Notes under the pieces: model-generated | The model's input: only the letters and a program-made list of their open reading frames with translations | Told to the model about the DNA's origin: nothing | The model's database searches: none | Assembly: GCF_900095385.1 (NCBI RefSeq) | Contig: NZ_FMID01000004.1 | Coordinates: 62,001-126,000, forward strand | Length of the DNA: 64,000 nt | Origin: Methanoculleus chikugoensis | Lineage (GTDB): Archaea > Halobacteriota > Methanomicrobia > Methanomicrobiales > Methanoculleaceae | Direction of reading: 5' to 3' | Shown: positions 8,072 through 22,324 of the stretch, piece after piece | Layout: each line of letters starts with the position of its first letter | How positions within the stretch are numbered: the first letter of the stretch is position 1 | Translations under genes and position numbers: made by a program

Positions 8072-8143
8072 AGCCAAGGCCCGGACTTGAACCGGGGTGT
8101 AGTTGATCTGCAGTCAACCGCGTGGCCGCTCCGCCACCTTGGC
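8072..8143 (-). tRNA. tRNA-Cys (GCA)
   Basis: A complete cloverleaf: acceptor GCCAAGG with CCTTGGC and discriminator U, D arm GGCGGAGCGGCC, anticodon stem TTGA/TCAA with loop CTGCAGA (anticodon GCA), and T arm CCCCGGTTCAAGTCCGGG. U73 is the expected cysteine identity base. CCA is not encoded. Only two bases separate it from the 5S gene, so both are likely processed from one transcript. Confidence 0.95.
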
Positions 8144-8171
8144 AAGCTGTGTTACCTCAGTAGTTTAGTCC

Positions 8172-8187
8172 TCCTTTTTATTTAAGG
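8172..8187 (-). promoter_or_regulatory. TATA-like box before tRNA-Cys and 5S
   Basis: CCTTAAATAAAAAGG on the minus strand lies between the end of 23S rRNA and tRNA-Cys, with a predicted start near 8154, eleven bases before the tRNA. The tRNA-Cys/5S pair may therefore have its own promoter in addition to read-through. Confidence 0.4.
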
Positions 8188-8239
8188 ATTACTCACTCGG
8201 GGTGTTTTTGGTGCGTACTCCGGATTTCGTCTGAGTTCA

Positions 8240-11165
<2,926 letters not shown>

Positions 11166-11291
11166 GAACTCATTTAACGTCCAGAGTACGCACCTATACA
11201 CAGCCTCCTCAGGTCAAAAGACCTTCAGCCCTTCCCCGGTGATTCACATCTCCGGGTGCATCGAAGGCAGGAAGGGATGCTTCCTGCCCAG

Positions 11292-11364
11292 TGGACTCAG
11301 GGGGATTTGAACCCCCGGCCTCCGCCTCGCAAAGGCGGCGCTCTTCCAACTGAGCTATGAGCCC
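11292..11364 (-). tRNA. tRNA-Ala (TGC) in the 16S-23S spacer
   Basis: Cloverleaf with acceptor GGGCTCA/TGAGTCC, D arm ATAGCTCAGTTGGAAGAGC, anticodon loop TTTGCGA (anticodon TGC) and T arm GGGGGTTCAAATCCCCC. Position in the 16S-23S spacer is standard for methanogens. Confidence 0.95.
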
Positions 11365-11431
11365 GAATCTCCCGTTGACATCAGCAATTTTACGTTTTGT
11401 CCAGCAACCGCTTGACCCAAGTAATTTCATT

Positions 11432-12898
<1,467 letters not shown>

Positions 12899-13045
12899 TT
12901 GGAAGTGATGCACACTACTAAACTTGGGAGGAATTAGCGGTTACTGAACAAATTTCCGCATTGCCAATGCCAACGTCAGAACCAACCCGCGTCACGGCGC
13001 GGTCGTGTCGGTTCTCCATCAACAGGAAAACAATGTTTATTTTAC
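12899..13045 (-). other. 16S leader and processing stem
   Basis: Minus-strand leader of 16S rRNA. It holds the 5' half of the 16S processing stem and leads back to the promoter array. No protein gene is visible. Confidence 0.5.
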
Positions 13046-13750
13046 AAGTATTTAAACATGTGTTCCTGCATCGGATTCGAGAGCGAGTCTCGAACCTTCA
13101 TATCCGTTTTGAATACAGGGAACTCGGCCCAAACCGGGTCGCGAGATTTCACCTGCGAGGGAATTAACGTTTGTGTTTGAACACATATAAACGTTTTCAT
13201 CCCGCTACAGGATCCACCCCGGAGATTCCCGAAGGATCTCCGGCCCGATCTGAGAACCGTCCGGAAATTTGCGTTCCGGGCCCCCAGATGCTTCACCTGT
13301 GCAGAAACATATGTTTGTGAGTCATCACATATAAACATTGTTCCCATCCAGGTTCCAGGCCGGAAATCAAACATACACCCCCGACCCCCACCCGCGTCGC
13401 GGGTGGGTGAGTTCATCTTGTGAGAATATATATCGGATCTCCGGACATATAAACATTGTCACCCTGCATCAGACCCGACTCAATTGTCGGGCCCTCACAG
13501 CGGTTGAGGGACACGAGATCAGACCACCCCGGAAGGGCTGCACGATCCGACGTCCTGACAACACAGCCCTACTATGTTGTCACCAATGCCATATAAACAT
13601 TTCCCTGCATCGTCGGATCCAAGCACACGGCTTCGACCCCCATAAACGTTGAGATCTCCGGACATTCTGCACATTCCGTGCAGAATTCACGCGGATTTTG
13701 CTCCCAACTTGACTATTACATGTTGATGGCGGAGGTATTTAAACATTTAC
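13046..13750 (-). promoter_or_regulatory. Six tandem TATA-box units upstream of the rRNA operon
   Basis: On the minus strand, near-identical boxes occur at about 13740 (AAATGTTTAAATACC), 13594 (AAATGTTTATATGG), 13449 (AATGTTTATATGTCC), 13332 (AATGTTTATATGTG), 13188 (ACGTTTATATGTG) and 13053 (ATGTTTAAATACT). Spacing is 117-146 bases. Several are preceded by a GATGCAGG-like block within a few bases. The array is oriented into the 16S gene. Multiple rRNA promoters are known in some archaea; the number and regularity here are read directly, their activity is inferred. Confidence 0.7.
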
Positions 13751-14215
13751 CCCGCACCGGTTCAGAAAAGTGGAATCGCGCTGCCGAACTCCCGGGATTC
13801 ACCCCTCAAAAGACCTCACCGGGGGCAAGAGCGCGGGTAAGATCCCATGCGCGCAGCCCCATCAATCACGGAGCGGGCATAATTATCGCAGGAACAGGGC
13901 GATCAACGCTATCAGACCGGGGATGAGGAGTCCTGATCCAGAACTGGACCACGGTATCAAAGGTTCCACATAACGCCGCCCCTGCCCCCCTCCACACTTT
14001 TGATGCTCACGCCCCGGCTCTTCAGCCTATCGCGCCGTCCCGGCAGTCGCAGAACTGGAGATGCAAAAGACGACGGCCCTTTGACCATCGTTCCTCCGGT
14101 GCGGCAACTCCGCTCAGGAGAAAACGTCGCTCTTTGCGCGAGTTTTCAGTAGAGTGGATGAAACGACCTCACGCGTTGAGCGTGAAAGGCTGTTGAAAGT
14201 TTGACGGGAGTTTCC
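13751..14215. other. Gap between rRNA promoters and scpA
   Basis: No convincing gene. A hairpin TCACGC-GTTGA-GCGTGA (14169-14185) lies 31 bases after the scpA stop and may be part of its terminator; the following T content is weak. Confidence 0.3.
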
Positions 14216-14980
14216 TCAGGACTGTGACGAAGTAGTGTTATCGGCCTCTGCGGCATCGTTGTCGGGAATCTGCTCGCCGACATAGATCTCGCCGAAGAAC
14301 TCGTCCTGCCAGAGCGCGAGTTTGCCCTCGAGCATCAGGAAGAGGAGCGGGATGTAGACATCGCGGCGGCTCCGCCCTATGGCGCCGGAGAGATCGCCGA
14401 GCGTCAGGACATCCCCGTTCGGGGCAGCGCGCCGGAACTCCTTCATGACGACCTCGACCGCACCCAGGTAGCCTTCGTCGTGCGCCACCGCCACCACATC
14501 CCGGGCGTCGAGATCGAGGTCCGGCTCTCTCGGCACAGAGACCCGTTTGCGCTGCCTGCGCCGCTGCTCCTTCTCCGCCGTTTTGAGCTGCTTGATGAGC
14601 TCGTAGAGCGTGACCGGGGGGCGTTTCCGCAGGTTCTTTCGCCCCAGGCGACGCTGGATCTCCCGCTCCAGGCGGCCGATCGGCTCGGCCCCTCCGCCCG
14701 ACTCGAAGTCGAACCCAAGATCATCAAACGACTCCTCCTCGTCATCGTCAAACGAATCCTCGTCCTCTTCTTCGCCCCAACTATCGAGGTAATCCGACTT
14801 CAGGCGCAGCAGGCACGCGGCATAAAAGAGCGTCCTCCCCGAGATCCGCAGGTCGAGCTCCTTCCGGCGGTCGAGTTCGGCGAGGAACCGGTCGGTCACG
14901 TCAACGATATCGATGTTCCAGGGATCGACCTCTCCCCGCTCGGCCATGCCGGCCAGGATCTCGACAGGTTCCTCATCCAT
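14216..14980 (-). CDS. scpA: Kleisin ScpA, partner of SMC
   Basis: About 254 residues. The N-terminal half matches ScpA (VEILAGMAERGEVDPWNIDIVDVTDRFL, then ISGRTLFYAACLLRLKSDYL); the C-terminal half is a winged-helix-like region (LGDLSGAIGRSRRDVYIPLLFLMLEGKLALWQDE). It closes the SMC ring in chromosome condensation and segregation. A very acidic linker (EEEDEDSFDDDEEESFDD) interrupts the middle. The ATG at 14978-14980 overlaps the smc stop by 8 bases, indicating translational coupling; a GTG/ATG 12 bases further up is possible. No scpB follows in the window. Confidence 0.88.
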   Translation of the reverse strand: MDEEPVEILAGMAERGEVDPWNIDIVDVTDRFLAELDRRKELDLRISGRTLFYAACLLRLKSDYLDSWGEEEDEDSFDDDEEESFDDLGFDFESGGGAEPIGRLEREIQRRLGRKNLRKRPPVTLYELIKQLKTAEKEQRRRQRKRVSVPREPDLDLDARDVVAVAHDEGYLGAVEVVMKEFRRAAPNGDVLTLGDLSGAIGRSRRDVYIPLLFLMLEGKLALWQDEFFGEIYVGEQIPDNDAAEADNTTSSQS

Positions 14981-17900
14981 TGTTCTGCACACCGGTCACG
15001 TAGGTGCTCTTGTCAGCGCGGATCGTCACGCCCACGATGCGGTCGGCGCGCTCGATCATCGGTTTTCGAAGCGAGACGATGATCGACTGCGCGTTCCCCG
15101 AGAGTTCGCTCATCATGGTGGCGATGCGGCCGACGTTGTTCCCGTCGAGGAACATATCCACTTCATCGAGCGCATAGAACGGCGCGGGCATGAACTGCTG
15201 GATGGAGAAGATGAACGCGAGCGTGGTGAGCGACTTCTCGCCCCCCGAGAGCGCGGAGAGGAGGTGCACCTTCTTGTCGCGCGGCTGGACTGCAAACGTC
15301 ATGCCGCCTGCGAAGGGATCCTCCTCGTTGTCGAGGACAAGCCTCCCGCTCCCGTCGGTCAGGCGCGCGAAGATCTCGCGGAAGTTCGTGTCGATCGCGG
15401 TGAATGCGGTCATGAAGGCGTCGTACTTCATCTTCTCGTATTTCTCGATCCGCTCGAGGAGCATCATCCGCTCCCGCGAGAGCACCTCTTTCTTCTCCGT
15501 CCGCTCCTCGACGCGAGCGGAGACCCGGTCGCACTCCTCGATCGCGAGCATGTTCACCGCGCCGATCTTCTTTAACGCCCGCTCGGCCTCCGCGATACCG
15601 GCTTCGATGCCGGCGAGGTCGAGATCCGTCTCCACGTCGCCTGCCTGCTCCCTGAGCACCGCGAGTTCTTCGAGGAGCGTCCGTTCCCGCTCCTCGAGAG
15701 CATCGATCTGCATCCGGATCCGTTCCATCGTGCCCGAGAGTTCGAGCGAGCGCTGGTCGAGCACCCGGATCTCCGCGAGAACCCGGTCGCGCTTCTCATG
15801 CAGGCCGGCAAGTTCGTCGGAGAACTCCTTCTGGCGCGCCTCGAACTGCACGATCAGACGACGCTGTTCCTCGATCTGCTCCTGCGTGGTCGCGATCTCG
15901 CCGTCGATCTCCCGGTTCTTCGCCTCCAGACGGCTCCGCTCCGCGGCAAGTTCCTCGATCCGGTTCGCGAAGTGCTGGCGCTCGCGCTTCGCATCGGTGA
16001 TGTCGGCATCCTTGTTCCGGAGCCGCCGCTCGATATCCTCGACAGTTTTGCGGATGCTCTCGTACCGCTCGCTGAGCTCCGGAACCTCAGTATCGTCGAG
16101 TTTCTTCTTGAGGTCGTCGATCTCCGCCGAGACCTGCGCGATCTCGCCGGTTATCCGTTCGAGATCGCCCTCGAGCCGTGCAAGCTCCTCGCCGCCGTTC
16201 TTCGCGGCATCGAGCATCTCCTGCAGGCTCTCTTCGAGCGTCCGCTTCTCACCGGAGAGCACCTCGATCCGCTTCCGGAACTCGTCCACCAGCATCCGGT
16301 AGCGCGCAACCTGCTCGTCGATCGAACTCCGCTCCGCTCGTTTCGCCTCCGCGGCCACGGCAAACCGGCCGATAGACGCCTCGATCTCGCCCGCCTCCGC
16401 CTCGAGTTCGGCGAGCTTCGCGCGAACCCGCGCGATCTCGTCGTCGACCGCCACCCCGAACCCGCGGACCTTCTTTCCCTGGGAACCGCCGGTCATGGCA
16501 CCGCTCCTCTCGACGAAATCGCCATCGAGAGTGACCATCCTGTACCGGCCCATCAGCCGCCGCGCACGATCGAGGGTGTCCACCACAACCGTCGCGCCGA
16601 AGACGACCCGGAACGCGCGGTCGAACGCCGGGTCGAACTCCAGGAGATCGACCGCGTAGCCGACGATCCCCGGATCGGCCTCGAGCGGCGAGAGGATCGG
16701 GGGCCGGAGTTTGTTGAGCGGCAGGAACGTGACCCGCCCGAGCCGGTTTTCCTTCAGGTAACGGATCGCATCGGACGCCACCGCGTCGGTATCGACGACG
16801 ACCCACCTGAGCCGGCCCATCGCCGCCACGTCGAGCGCGGTCGCGTACTCCGGCGGGGCTCGCCCGAGCTGCGCGACCGCGCCGTGGACGCCGTCCATCC
16901 CGAGCACGACCTCCATCGCCTTCCCGCCGGCATCGCCGTGCGCCTGCTGCTGCGCCTCATAGCGCATCAGGTTCTGCTCGTTCTCCCGGATCTCCTTCTT
17001 CAGCCGATCGAGCGCCGACCGCCGCCCAAAGAGCGTGCTCTCCGCCTCGGAGAGATCCCGCTCGATCTGGTGTTTCTGTGCCTCGCAGTCGGCCATGCAG
17101 GAGGAGTACTCCGCAACCTGCTCCTGCTTGTTCGTGAGTTCCTCCTCGATCTGGGCGATGCGCGCGTCCAGGCGTTCCCGCTCCGACGTCCGCATCCGGC
17201 TCTTCTCGATGAAGAGGTCCTGCTCGCGGAGGATCTTCGACCGGAGTTCCTTCTTGCTCTCGAGATCCTGCATCTTCGCGAAGAGCTGGTCTTTTACCCC
17301 TTCGACCTCCTTGCTCCCGCTCGCGATACGCTCCTCGATCCCTGCCATCTCGTCGCGCTCTTTCGCGAGTTCCATGGCAAGGTTAGCCCGGTCGATCGAG
17401 AGGTTGCGGATCTGCGCGGCGCACTCCTCGACTTTCGCCTCGGCGCGTTTGCTGTCGAGATAGACCCGCTGGACAGCCTCGGCATTCTCGTCGCGGTTGA
17501 CCTTCAGTCGCTCGATGCTCTTCTCGCCGAGTTTGATCGCGCTTCGCGCCTCTTCGAGCCGTCCGACGAGTTCGAGATACTCGGGACCGCTCTTGTGGTT
17601 TATCTCCTCTTCGACGGCCTGCTGGCGTCCGTGCGCCTCCTCGATCTCCCTCTTGACGGCCTCGACCTCTCCTTCGGTGCGTGCGACCGCCGCCTGCTGA
17701 TCGCGCATGAGATCGTGAAGGGTGCCGATCTCCTGCTCTTTATGCCGGACGAGCGCCGCCCCCCGGCACTGTTCGAGGTGTTCGAGTTCCTCCTGCCACC
17801 GCCGGTACTCCATCGCCTGCTCGCGCTCGTGCTGGAGCGCGTCAAGCCGCGCCACGAGCTCGTTCAAGAGGAGTTCCTCGCGTTCGAGCCGTTCCCGCAC

Positions 17901-18416
17901 CACTTCGAGCTCCGAGAATGCCTGTCCGCGCTTCTGATCGAACTCGGCGACACCCGCAATCTCGTCGATGATCTTGCGCCGCTCGCCGTCGGTCATCTCC
18001 ATGATGCGGGTGATGTCGCCCTGCATCACGACGTTATAGCCCTCCGGCTTGATCCCGATCTTCGCGAGGAACTCGATGACGTCGCTCTGCTTGCAGAGGC
18101 GGTTGTTGAGATAGTTGTAACTGTAGTATCCCGCCGGCGTCCGCTTGATCCGGCGGCGGATCACCGTGCCGTCCGAGAACGTGACCGTCACCTCGGCGGT
18201 GTTCTTCCCGGAATTGACGTTGATGAGATCGGTCAGCTTCTCGGCCCGCAGCCCCCGCGCACCCGAGAGGGCCAGGACGAAGAGGATGCTGTCGATGATG
18301 TTGCTCTTTCCGGAGCCGTTCGGGCCTGAGATGACAGTAAATCCTTCGAAAAAAGGAATTTTCGTCTTTCTGGCGAAAGACTTGAAGTTGTCGATCTCAA
18401 GCTGCGTGATGTACAA
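14973..18416 (-). CDS. smc: Chromosome segregation protein SMC
   Basis: A 1147-residue protein with the full SMC plan: Walker A GPNGSGKS at residues 31-38, a long coiled coil, a central hinge with GVHGAVAQLG and the GGSQGKK segment, a second coiled coil, then signature LSGGEKSLTTLAFIFSIQ and Walker B FYALDEVDMFLD. It forms an ATP-driven ring that organises the chromosome with ScpA. The start is the TTG at 18414-18416 giving MYITQLEIDNFKSF, with GGGAG upstream; no ATG is available before the conserved N-terminus. It lies 17 bases after the coiled-coil gene and overlaps scpA. Confidence 0.95.
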   Translation of the reverse strand: MYITQLEIDNFKSFARKTKIPFFEGFTVISGPNGSGKSNIIDSILFVLALSGARGLRAEKLTDLINVNSGKNTAEVTVTFSDGTVIRRRIKRTPAGYYSYNYLNNRLCKQSDVIEFLAKIGIKPEGYNVVMQGDITRIMEMTDGERRKIIDEIAGVAEFDQKRGQAFSELEVVRERLEREELLLNELVARLDALQHEREQAMEYRRWQEELEHLEQCRGAALVRHKEQEIGTLHDLMRDQQAAVARTEGEVEAVKREIEEAHGRQQAVEEEINHKSGPEYLELVGRLEEARSAIKLGEKSIERLKVNRDENAEAVQRVYLDSKRAEAKVEECAAQIRNLSIDRANLAMELAKERDEMAGIEERIASGSKEVEGVKDQLFAKMQDLESKKELRSKILREQDLFIEKSRMRTSERERLDARIAQIEEELTNKQEQVAEYSSCMADCEAQKHQIERDLSEAESTLFGRRSALDRLKKEIRENEQNLMRYEAQQQAHGDAGGKAMEVVLGMDGVHGAVAQLGRAPPEYATALDVAAMGRLRWVVVDTDAVASDAIRYLKENRLGRVTFLPLNKLRPPILSPLEADPGIVGYAVDLLEFDPAFDRAFRVVFGATVVVDTLDRARRLMGRYRMVTLDGDFVERSGAMTGGSQGKKVRGFGVAVDDEIARVRAKLAELEAEAGEIEASIGRFAVAAEAKRAERSSIDEQVARYRMLVDEFRKRIEVLSGEKRTLEESLQEMLDAAKNGGEELARLEGDLERITGEIAQVSAEIDDLKKKLDDTEVPELSERYESIRKTVEDIERRLRNKDADITDAKRERQHFANRIEELAAERSRLEAKNREIDGEIATTQEQIEEQRRLIVQFEARQKEFSDELAGLHEKRDRVLAEIRVLDQRSLELSGTMERIRMQIDALEERERTLLEELAVLREQAGDVETDLDLAGIEAGIAEAERALKKIGAVNMLAIEECDRVSARVEERTEKKEVLSRERMMLLERIEKYEKMKYDAFMTAFTAIDTNFREIFARLTDGSGRLVLDNEEDPFAGGMTFAVQPRDKKVHLLSALSGGEKSLTTLAFIFSIQQFMPAPFYALDEVDMFLDGNNVGRIATMMSELSGNAQSIIVSLRKPMIERADRIVGVTIRADKSTYVTGVQNNG

Positions 18417-18433
18417 GGACGGGACTCCCTTAC

Positions 18434-19156
18434 CTATCGATCGAGGTCGACGGTGTCGTCCTCGTCGGCCTGGATGACGTCATTGACCGGACGTGCCTTC
18501 TGCTCGACGAAGAGCTTGCGTTCGGCCGGTTTGCCGCCTTTACCCCGGCCCTTCGCCGCGGCGATCCCGGACCCGGTGCTGGCGACGATGTACTCGGAGG
18601 ATCTCCTTGGCTCCGGTTTCAGCGTCCCGTCGTTCTGCATGATGAGCTCGAAGTCCTTGTCGTCCTCCGGAGCGGGCGCGGGCTGCCGCCGCTCCACCTG
18701 GCGCGCAGGAGCCTTCCGCTCCACGGCACGCACGGGGCGCGGCTCGGCGGCGGCGCGTGGTTCCGCCTGGAGCGTGACGGGGGCCTTCTTCTCCTCGACC
18801 GGCACAGGTGCCTTTCGGCGCTCCTCCGCATCCCGGGCGAGTTTCATCACGATCGATTTGATGTCCAGAACCTCTTCCGTCAGGCCTTTCACCACGGCCT
18901 CCAGTTCCCGCACCTTCCGTTCCACGTCGCGCAGACGCTCGTCTCCCGTCTCCGGCGCCCGGGATTGCCCGCGGTCTTCCGCCAGGCCCCTCATCACATC
19001 CTCGAACTCCCGCACTTTCCGCTCAAGGTCGTGCAGGCGCTCGTCTCCCGCCGCCGATACCGGCGGCTGTTCTCGCTCTCTCATCGTCTCCATCTCCTTC
19101 TCGCGCTCCGCAAGTTCCCGCTCAAGAAACCGTATCCTCGCATCCTTCTGCGCCAT
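18434..19156 (-). CDS. Coiled-coil protein encoded upstream of smc
   Basis: About 240 residues. The first 125 form a predicted coiled coil with two near-repeats of GDERLxDxERKVREFE/LE separated by about 32 residues. The remainder is Pro/Ala/Arg-rich and disordered, and ends acidic (ADEDDTVDLDR). I do not recognise a family. First gene of a run with smc and scpA, so a link to chromosome structure is plausible. The ATG at 19154-19156 is chosen for the GAGGGAGAT site directly before it; the in-frame TTG upstream would place that site within the gene. Confidence 0.7.
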   Translation of the reverse strand: MAQKDARIRFLERELAEREKEMETMREREQPPVSAAGDERLHDLERKVREFEDVMRGLAEDRGQSRAPETGDERLRDVERKVRELEAVVKGLTEEVLDIKSIVMKLARDAEERRKAPVPVEEKKAPVTLQAEPRAAAEPRPVRAVERKAPARQVERRQPAPAPEDDKDFELIMQNDGTLKPEPRRSSEYIVASTGSGIAAAKGRGKGGKPAERKLFVEQKARPVNDVIQADEDDTVDLDR

Positions 19157-19180
19157 TATCTCCCTCAAACTAATCCTTGA

Positions 19181-19207
19181 TAATAATTACGTAATAATAT
19201 TACTATA
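19181..19207 (-). promoter_or_regulatory. AT-rich promoter region with a palindrome upstream of the smc operon
   Basis: The palindrome ATTACGTAAT (19186-19195) sits in an almost pure A/T stretch 30-50 bases before the start of the coiled-coil gene. It includes TATA-like matches such as AATATTATTACG. It may be both core promoter and operator. Confidence 0.4.
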
Positions 19208-19367
19208 GATTCCCCCGAATGAAGAAGTATTACATTTAATCCGGGACGCAGTCGGGGAAATCCCGGCGGCCGTCGCGGATGACGGCGGAGCCGCATCCCC
19301 CGGGGCCCATGCCCGCGTCTCGGGAGGCCGTACAAAGAATGCCTCCCGCGCAGCTGCAACCGGCCCC

Positions 19368-19376
19368 GTATAAAAG
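19368..19376 (+). promoter_or_regulatory. TATA box of the glyA operon
   Basis: GTATAAAAG lies about 40 bases before the glyA ATG, predicting a start near 19400 and a short leader. Confidence 0.6.
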
Positions 19377-19413
19377 AAAGCATATTACCTCAACGGAGCA
19401 ACCCTTTTTCTGC

Positions 19414-20685
19414 ATGTCTAATCTGGCAAACTTCGATCCAGAAGTCGCAGGCCTCATCGAGAAGGAGCGCCTGCGCCAGGTCAACGGGTTGGAACTGATC
19501 GCTTCCGAAAACGTCGTCAGTAAGGCGGTTCTCGAAGCGATGGGTTCTATCATGACCAATAAATATGCCGAGGGATACCCCGGCAAGCGCTATTACGGCG
19601 GCTGCGAGTTCCATGACGTCGTGGAGAACCTGGCGCGCGACCGGCTCTGCGAACTCTTCGGGGCCGAACACGCGAACGTCCAGCCTCACTCCGGGAGCCA
19701 GGCAAACCAGGCTGTCTACTTCGCCTACCTCGGCTACAAGGACAAGATCATGAGCCAGAGCCTCACCCAGGGCGGCCACCTCTCCCACGGATCGCCGGTC
19801 AACATCACCGGGCGCTGGTACTCCATCTTCCACTACGGCGTCGACCCCGAGACCGAGACGCTCGACTACGCGGCGATCGAGGAGATCGCACGGACAGTGA
19901 AACCGCAGATGATCGTCTGCGGCGCGAGCGCCTACCCGCGCGAGATCGATTTCAAGGCCTTCCAGGAAGTCGCCGATACGGTCGGCGCGCGGTGCATGGC
20001 CGATATCGCCCACATCGCCGGACTCTGCGCGACCGGATACCACAACTCCCCGGTCGGGGTCGTCGACATCGTGACGACGACGACGCACAAGACCCTGCGC
20101 GGCCCCCGCGGCGGCGCCATCATGTGCGGCAAGGAGGATGCGGCCGCGATCGATAAGTCGATCTTCCCGGGAATGCAGGGCGGCCCGCTGATGCACACCA
20201 TCGCGGCAAAGGCGGTCTGCTTCAAGGAAGCCCTGACCCCCGCGTACAAGGACTACTGCGGGCAGGTCGTCAAGAACGCAAAGACGATGGCCGACGTCCT
20301 CGCAGAGGAAGGGCTCGATCTCGTCTCCGGCGGCACCGACAACCACCTGATCTTGCTCGACCTGACCGGGGTCTCGACGAACGGCGAGCACCTCACGGGT
20401 CTTGCGGCCGAGACCGCGCTCGGCGAGGCGGGGATCACCGTGAACAAGAACACCATCCCCCGCGAACAGCTCAGCCCCTTCGTGACGAGCGGCCTCAGAA
20501 TCGGCACGCCTGCTGTTACCTCGCGCGGGATGAAAGAGGAAGAGATGAAGCAGATCGCTCACTGGATCGCCCGGGTCGTGAAGGATATCGCGAAGGACAA
20601 GACCTCGAAGAAGGCGATCGCCGAAGTGGGAGAAGAGGTTATTGCCCTTGCGAGCAAGTATCCCCTCTACCCTGAAGTAGCATGA
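19414..20685 (+). CDS. glyA: Serine hydroxymethyltransferase
   Basis: A 423-residue PLP enzyme that interconverts serine and glycine and transfers the C1 unit to a pterin carrier. Visible motifs are [23 protein letters not shown], the nucleotide-site HSGSQAN, and the PLP lysine K226 in [14 protein letters not shown]. The frame is open upstream, but the ATG at 19414 ([10 protein letters not shown]) fits the family and the TATA box at 19368. The stop overlaps folD by four bases (ATGA). First gene of glyA-folD-DHPS-like-cofE. Confidence 0.96.
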   Translation: MSNLANFDPEVAGLIEKERLRQVNGLELIASENVVSKAVLEAMGSIMTNKYAEGYPGKRYYGGCEFHDVVENLARDRLCELFGAEHANVQPHSGSQANQAVYFAYLGYKDKIMSQSLTQGGHLSHGSPVNITGRWYSIFHYGVDPETETLDYAAIEEIARTVKPQMIVCGASAYPREIDFKAFQEVADTVGARCMADIAHIAGLCATGYHNSPVGVVDIVTTTTHKTLRGPRGGAIMCGKEDAAAIDKSIFPGMQGGPLMHTIAAKAVCFKEALTPAYKDYCGQVVKNAKTMADVLAEEGLDLVSGGTDNHLILLDLTGVSTNGEHLTGLAAETALGEAGITVNKNTIPREQLSPFVTSGLRIGTPAVTSRGMKEEEMKQIAHWIARVVKDIAKDKTSKKAIAEVGEEVIALASKYPLYPEVA

Positions 20686-21533
20686 TACTCGACGGCAAAG
20701 CGGTCTCGGAGAAGAGACTCGAGATCCTCAAAGAGAGAATAGAAGAGTCCGGGCTCTACCCGCGCCTCGCGACCGTCATCGTGGGCGAAGACCCAGCGTC
20801 GCAGATGTACGTCCGCATGAAGCACCGGGCGTGCGAGCGCGTCGGGATCGGGTCGGTCGGGATCGAACTCCCGGCGGACGCCACGACGGAGCGGGTGCTC
20901 GAGGCGGTCGCGCGCCTCAACAACGATCCCGACATCAACGGGATCCTGGTCCAGCTGCCGCTCCCGGCCGGAGTCGATACCACCCGCGTCATCGAGGCGG
21001 TCGCGCCCGATAAGGACGTGGACGGGTTCCACCCCTGCAACCTCGGCAGGCTGTTTTCCGGAGCCCCGGTCTTTGCGCCCTGCACCCCACAGGGGATCAT
21101 GACAATCCTCGAAGAATACGATATCCCGATCCGCGGCAAGCGGGCGGTCGTCGTCGGCCGGAGCATCGACGTCGGCCGGCCCATGGCCGCCCTGCTCCTG
21201 AACGCCGACGCGACCGTCACCATATGCCACTCGAAGACCGAGAATATCGAGGCGGAGATGCGAAACGCCGATATCCTGGTCAGCGCGATTGGAAAAGCGA
21301 AGTTTGTCGGGCCGGAGATGGTGAAGGAAGGCGCAACGGTCATCGACGTCGGGATCAACCAGGACGAGCAGGGCAAGCTTTGCGGCGACGTCGATTTCGA
21401 GGCGGTGAAAGACCGGGCGGGAGCGATAACCCCGGTCCCCGGAGGCGTCGGCCCTATGACCATCGCGACGCTGATGGAGAACACGTTCATGGCGGCCAAG
21501 ATGAGGACATGCGACAACACCACTGTTTGGTAA
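20682..21533 (+). CDS. folD: Methylenetetrahydrofolate dehydrogenase/cyclohydrolase
   Basis: A 283-residue FolD with the signature segments [41 protein letters not shown], and the NADP-binding [14 protein letters not shown]. The catalytic lysine position is in YVRMKH. It oxidises methylene-tetrahydrofolate to the formyl level in the cytoplasm. Its coupling with glyA suggests a folate-type C1 branch alongside the methanopterin pathway, feeding purine or other synthesis. This is an inference from context. Confidence 0.95.
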   Translation: MILDGKAVSEKRLEILKERIEESGLYPRLATVIVGEDPASQMYVRMKHRACERVGIGSVGIELPADATTERVLEAVARLNNDPDINGILVQLPLPAGVDTTRVIEAVAPDKDVDGFHPCNLGRLFSGAPVFAPCTPQGIMTILEEYDIPIRGKRAVVVGRSIDVGRPMAALLLNADATVTICHSKTENIEAEMRNADILVSAIGKAKFVGPEMVKEGATVIDVGINQDEQGKLCGDVDFEAVKDRAGAITPVPGGVGPMTIATLMENTFMAAKMRTCDNTTVW

Positions 21534-22324
21534 ACCGTCTCCGGATCGGCGGCGACGCTCCGGTTCGCCTGATGGGCGTCATCAACTGCAGCCCCGAGTC
21601 GTTCTACCGGGGCTCCTATATCCCGGCCGGAGAGGTCTACGACCGCGCCCTCGCCATGACGGCAGCGGGCGCCGATATGATCGATCTCGGTGCGCGGAGC
21701 ACGGCCCCGGGCTCTTCTCCCATCACCGTCGCCGAGGAGGCGGCACGGGTGGACGCGGCCCTCTCGGAACTCGACGGGACCGGGATCACCCTCTCGGTGG
21801 ATACCCGCTACCCGGAGGTGCTCGAGGTCTGCCTCCGCCACGACGTCCATGCGGTGAACGATATCTCCGGGCTTGCAGAAGAGCGATACGCGCGGGCGAT
21901 CGCCGACTCCGGGCTGCCGGTCTTCGCGATGGCGAGCTGCCGGGAGCCCGGCGACGCCGCCGGAGTTGCCGCCACACAGAAAGCCCTCGAAGCGGTCGTC
22001 GGCCGGTGTGCGCGCCTCGGGATCGAGGAGTACGTCCTCGATCCCGCCGTCGGGCGATGGGTTCCCGAACGGACGAACGAGGACGACTGGGAACTCTGCC
22101 GGAACTTTAACTCGTTCCTGGAGTTCGGCCGCCCGGTGCTTGCCGCGATCTCGCGGAAGACGTTCATCGGCGACCTGCTCGGCCGCCGGCCCGAAGACCG
22201 GCTCGCGGGCACCCTCGCGCTCACGACGATGCTCGTCGACGCGGGTGCGGCCGTCGTGCGGAGCCACGACGTCGCCGAGACCGCCGACCTCCTGCGGGTC
22301 CGTGCAAAGATGAGGCAGACATGA
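21509..22324 (+). CDS. Dihydropteroate synthase-like protein
   Basis: About 271 residues of a TIM-barrel pterin-binding fold: [54 protein letters not shown] and a C-terminal RSHDV, all DHPS hallmarks. Archaeal homologues are often annotated as DHPS, but methanogens build methanopterin by a different aminobenzoate reaction, so the true substrate is uncertain. The start is either ATG 21509 or TTG 21527; both overlap the folD end. The stop overlaps cofE by four bases. Confidence 0.85.
   Translation: MRQHHCLVNRLRIGGDAPVRLMGVINCSPESFYRGSYIPAGEVYDRALAMTAAGADMIDLGARSTAPGSSPITVAEEAARVDAALSELDGTGITLSVDTRYPEVLEVCLRHDVHAVNDISGLAEERYARAIADSGLPVFAMASCREPGDAAGVAATQKALEAVVGRCARLGIEEYVLDPAVGRWVPERTNEDDWELCRNFNSFLEFGRPVLAAISRKTFIGDLLGRRPEDRLAGTLALTTMLVDAGAAVVRSHDVAETADLLRVRAKMRQT

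Noticed and set aside
15798-18329. An 843-codon open frame on the plus strand
   Set aside because: It is antisense to smc, whose product has all family motifs; high GC content creates long mirror frames.
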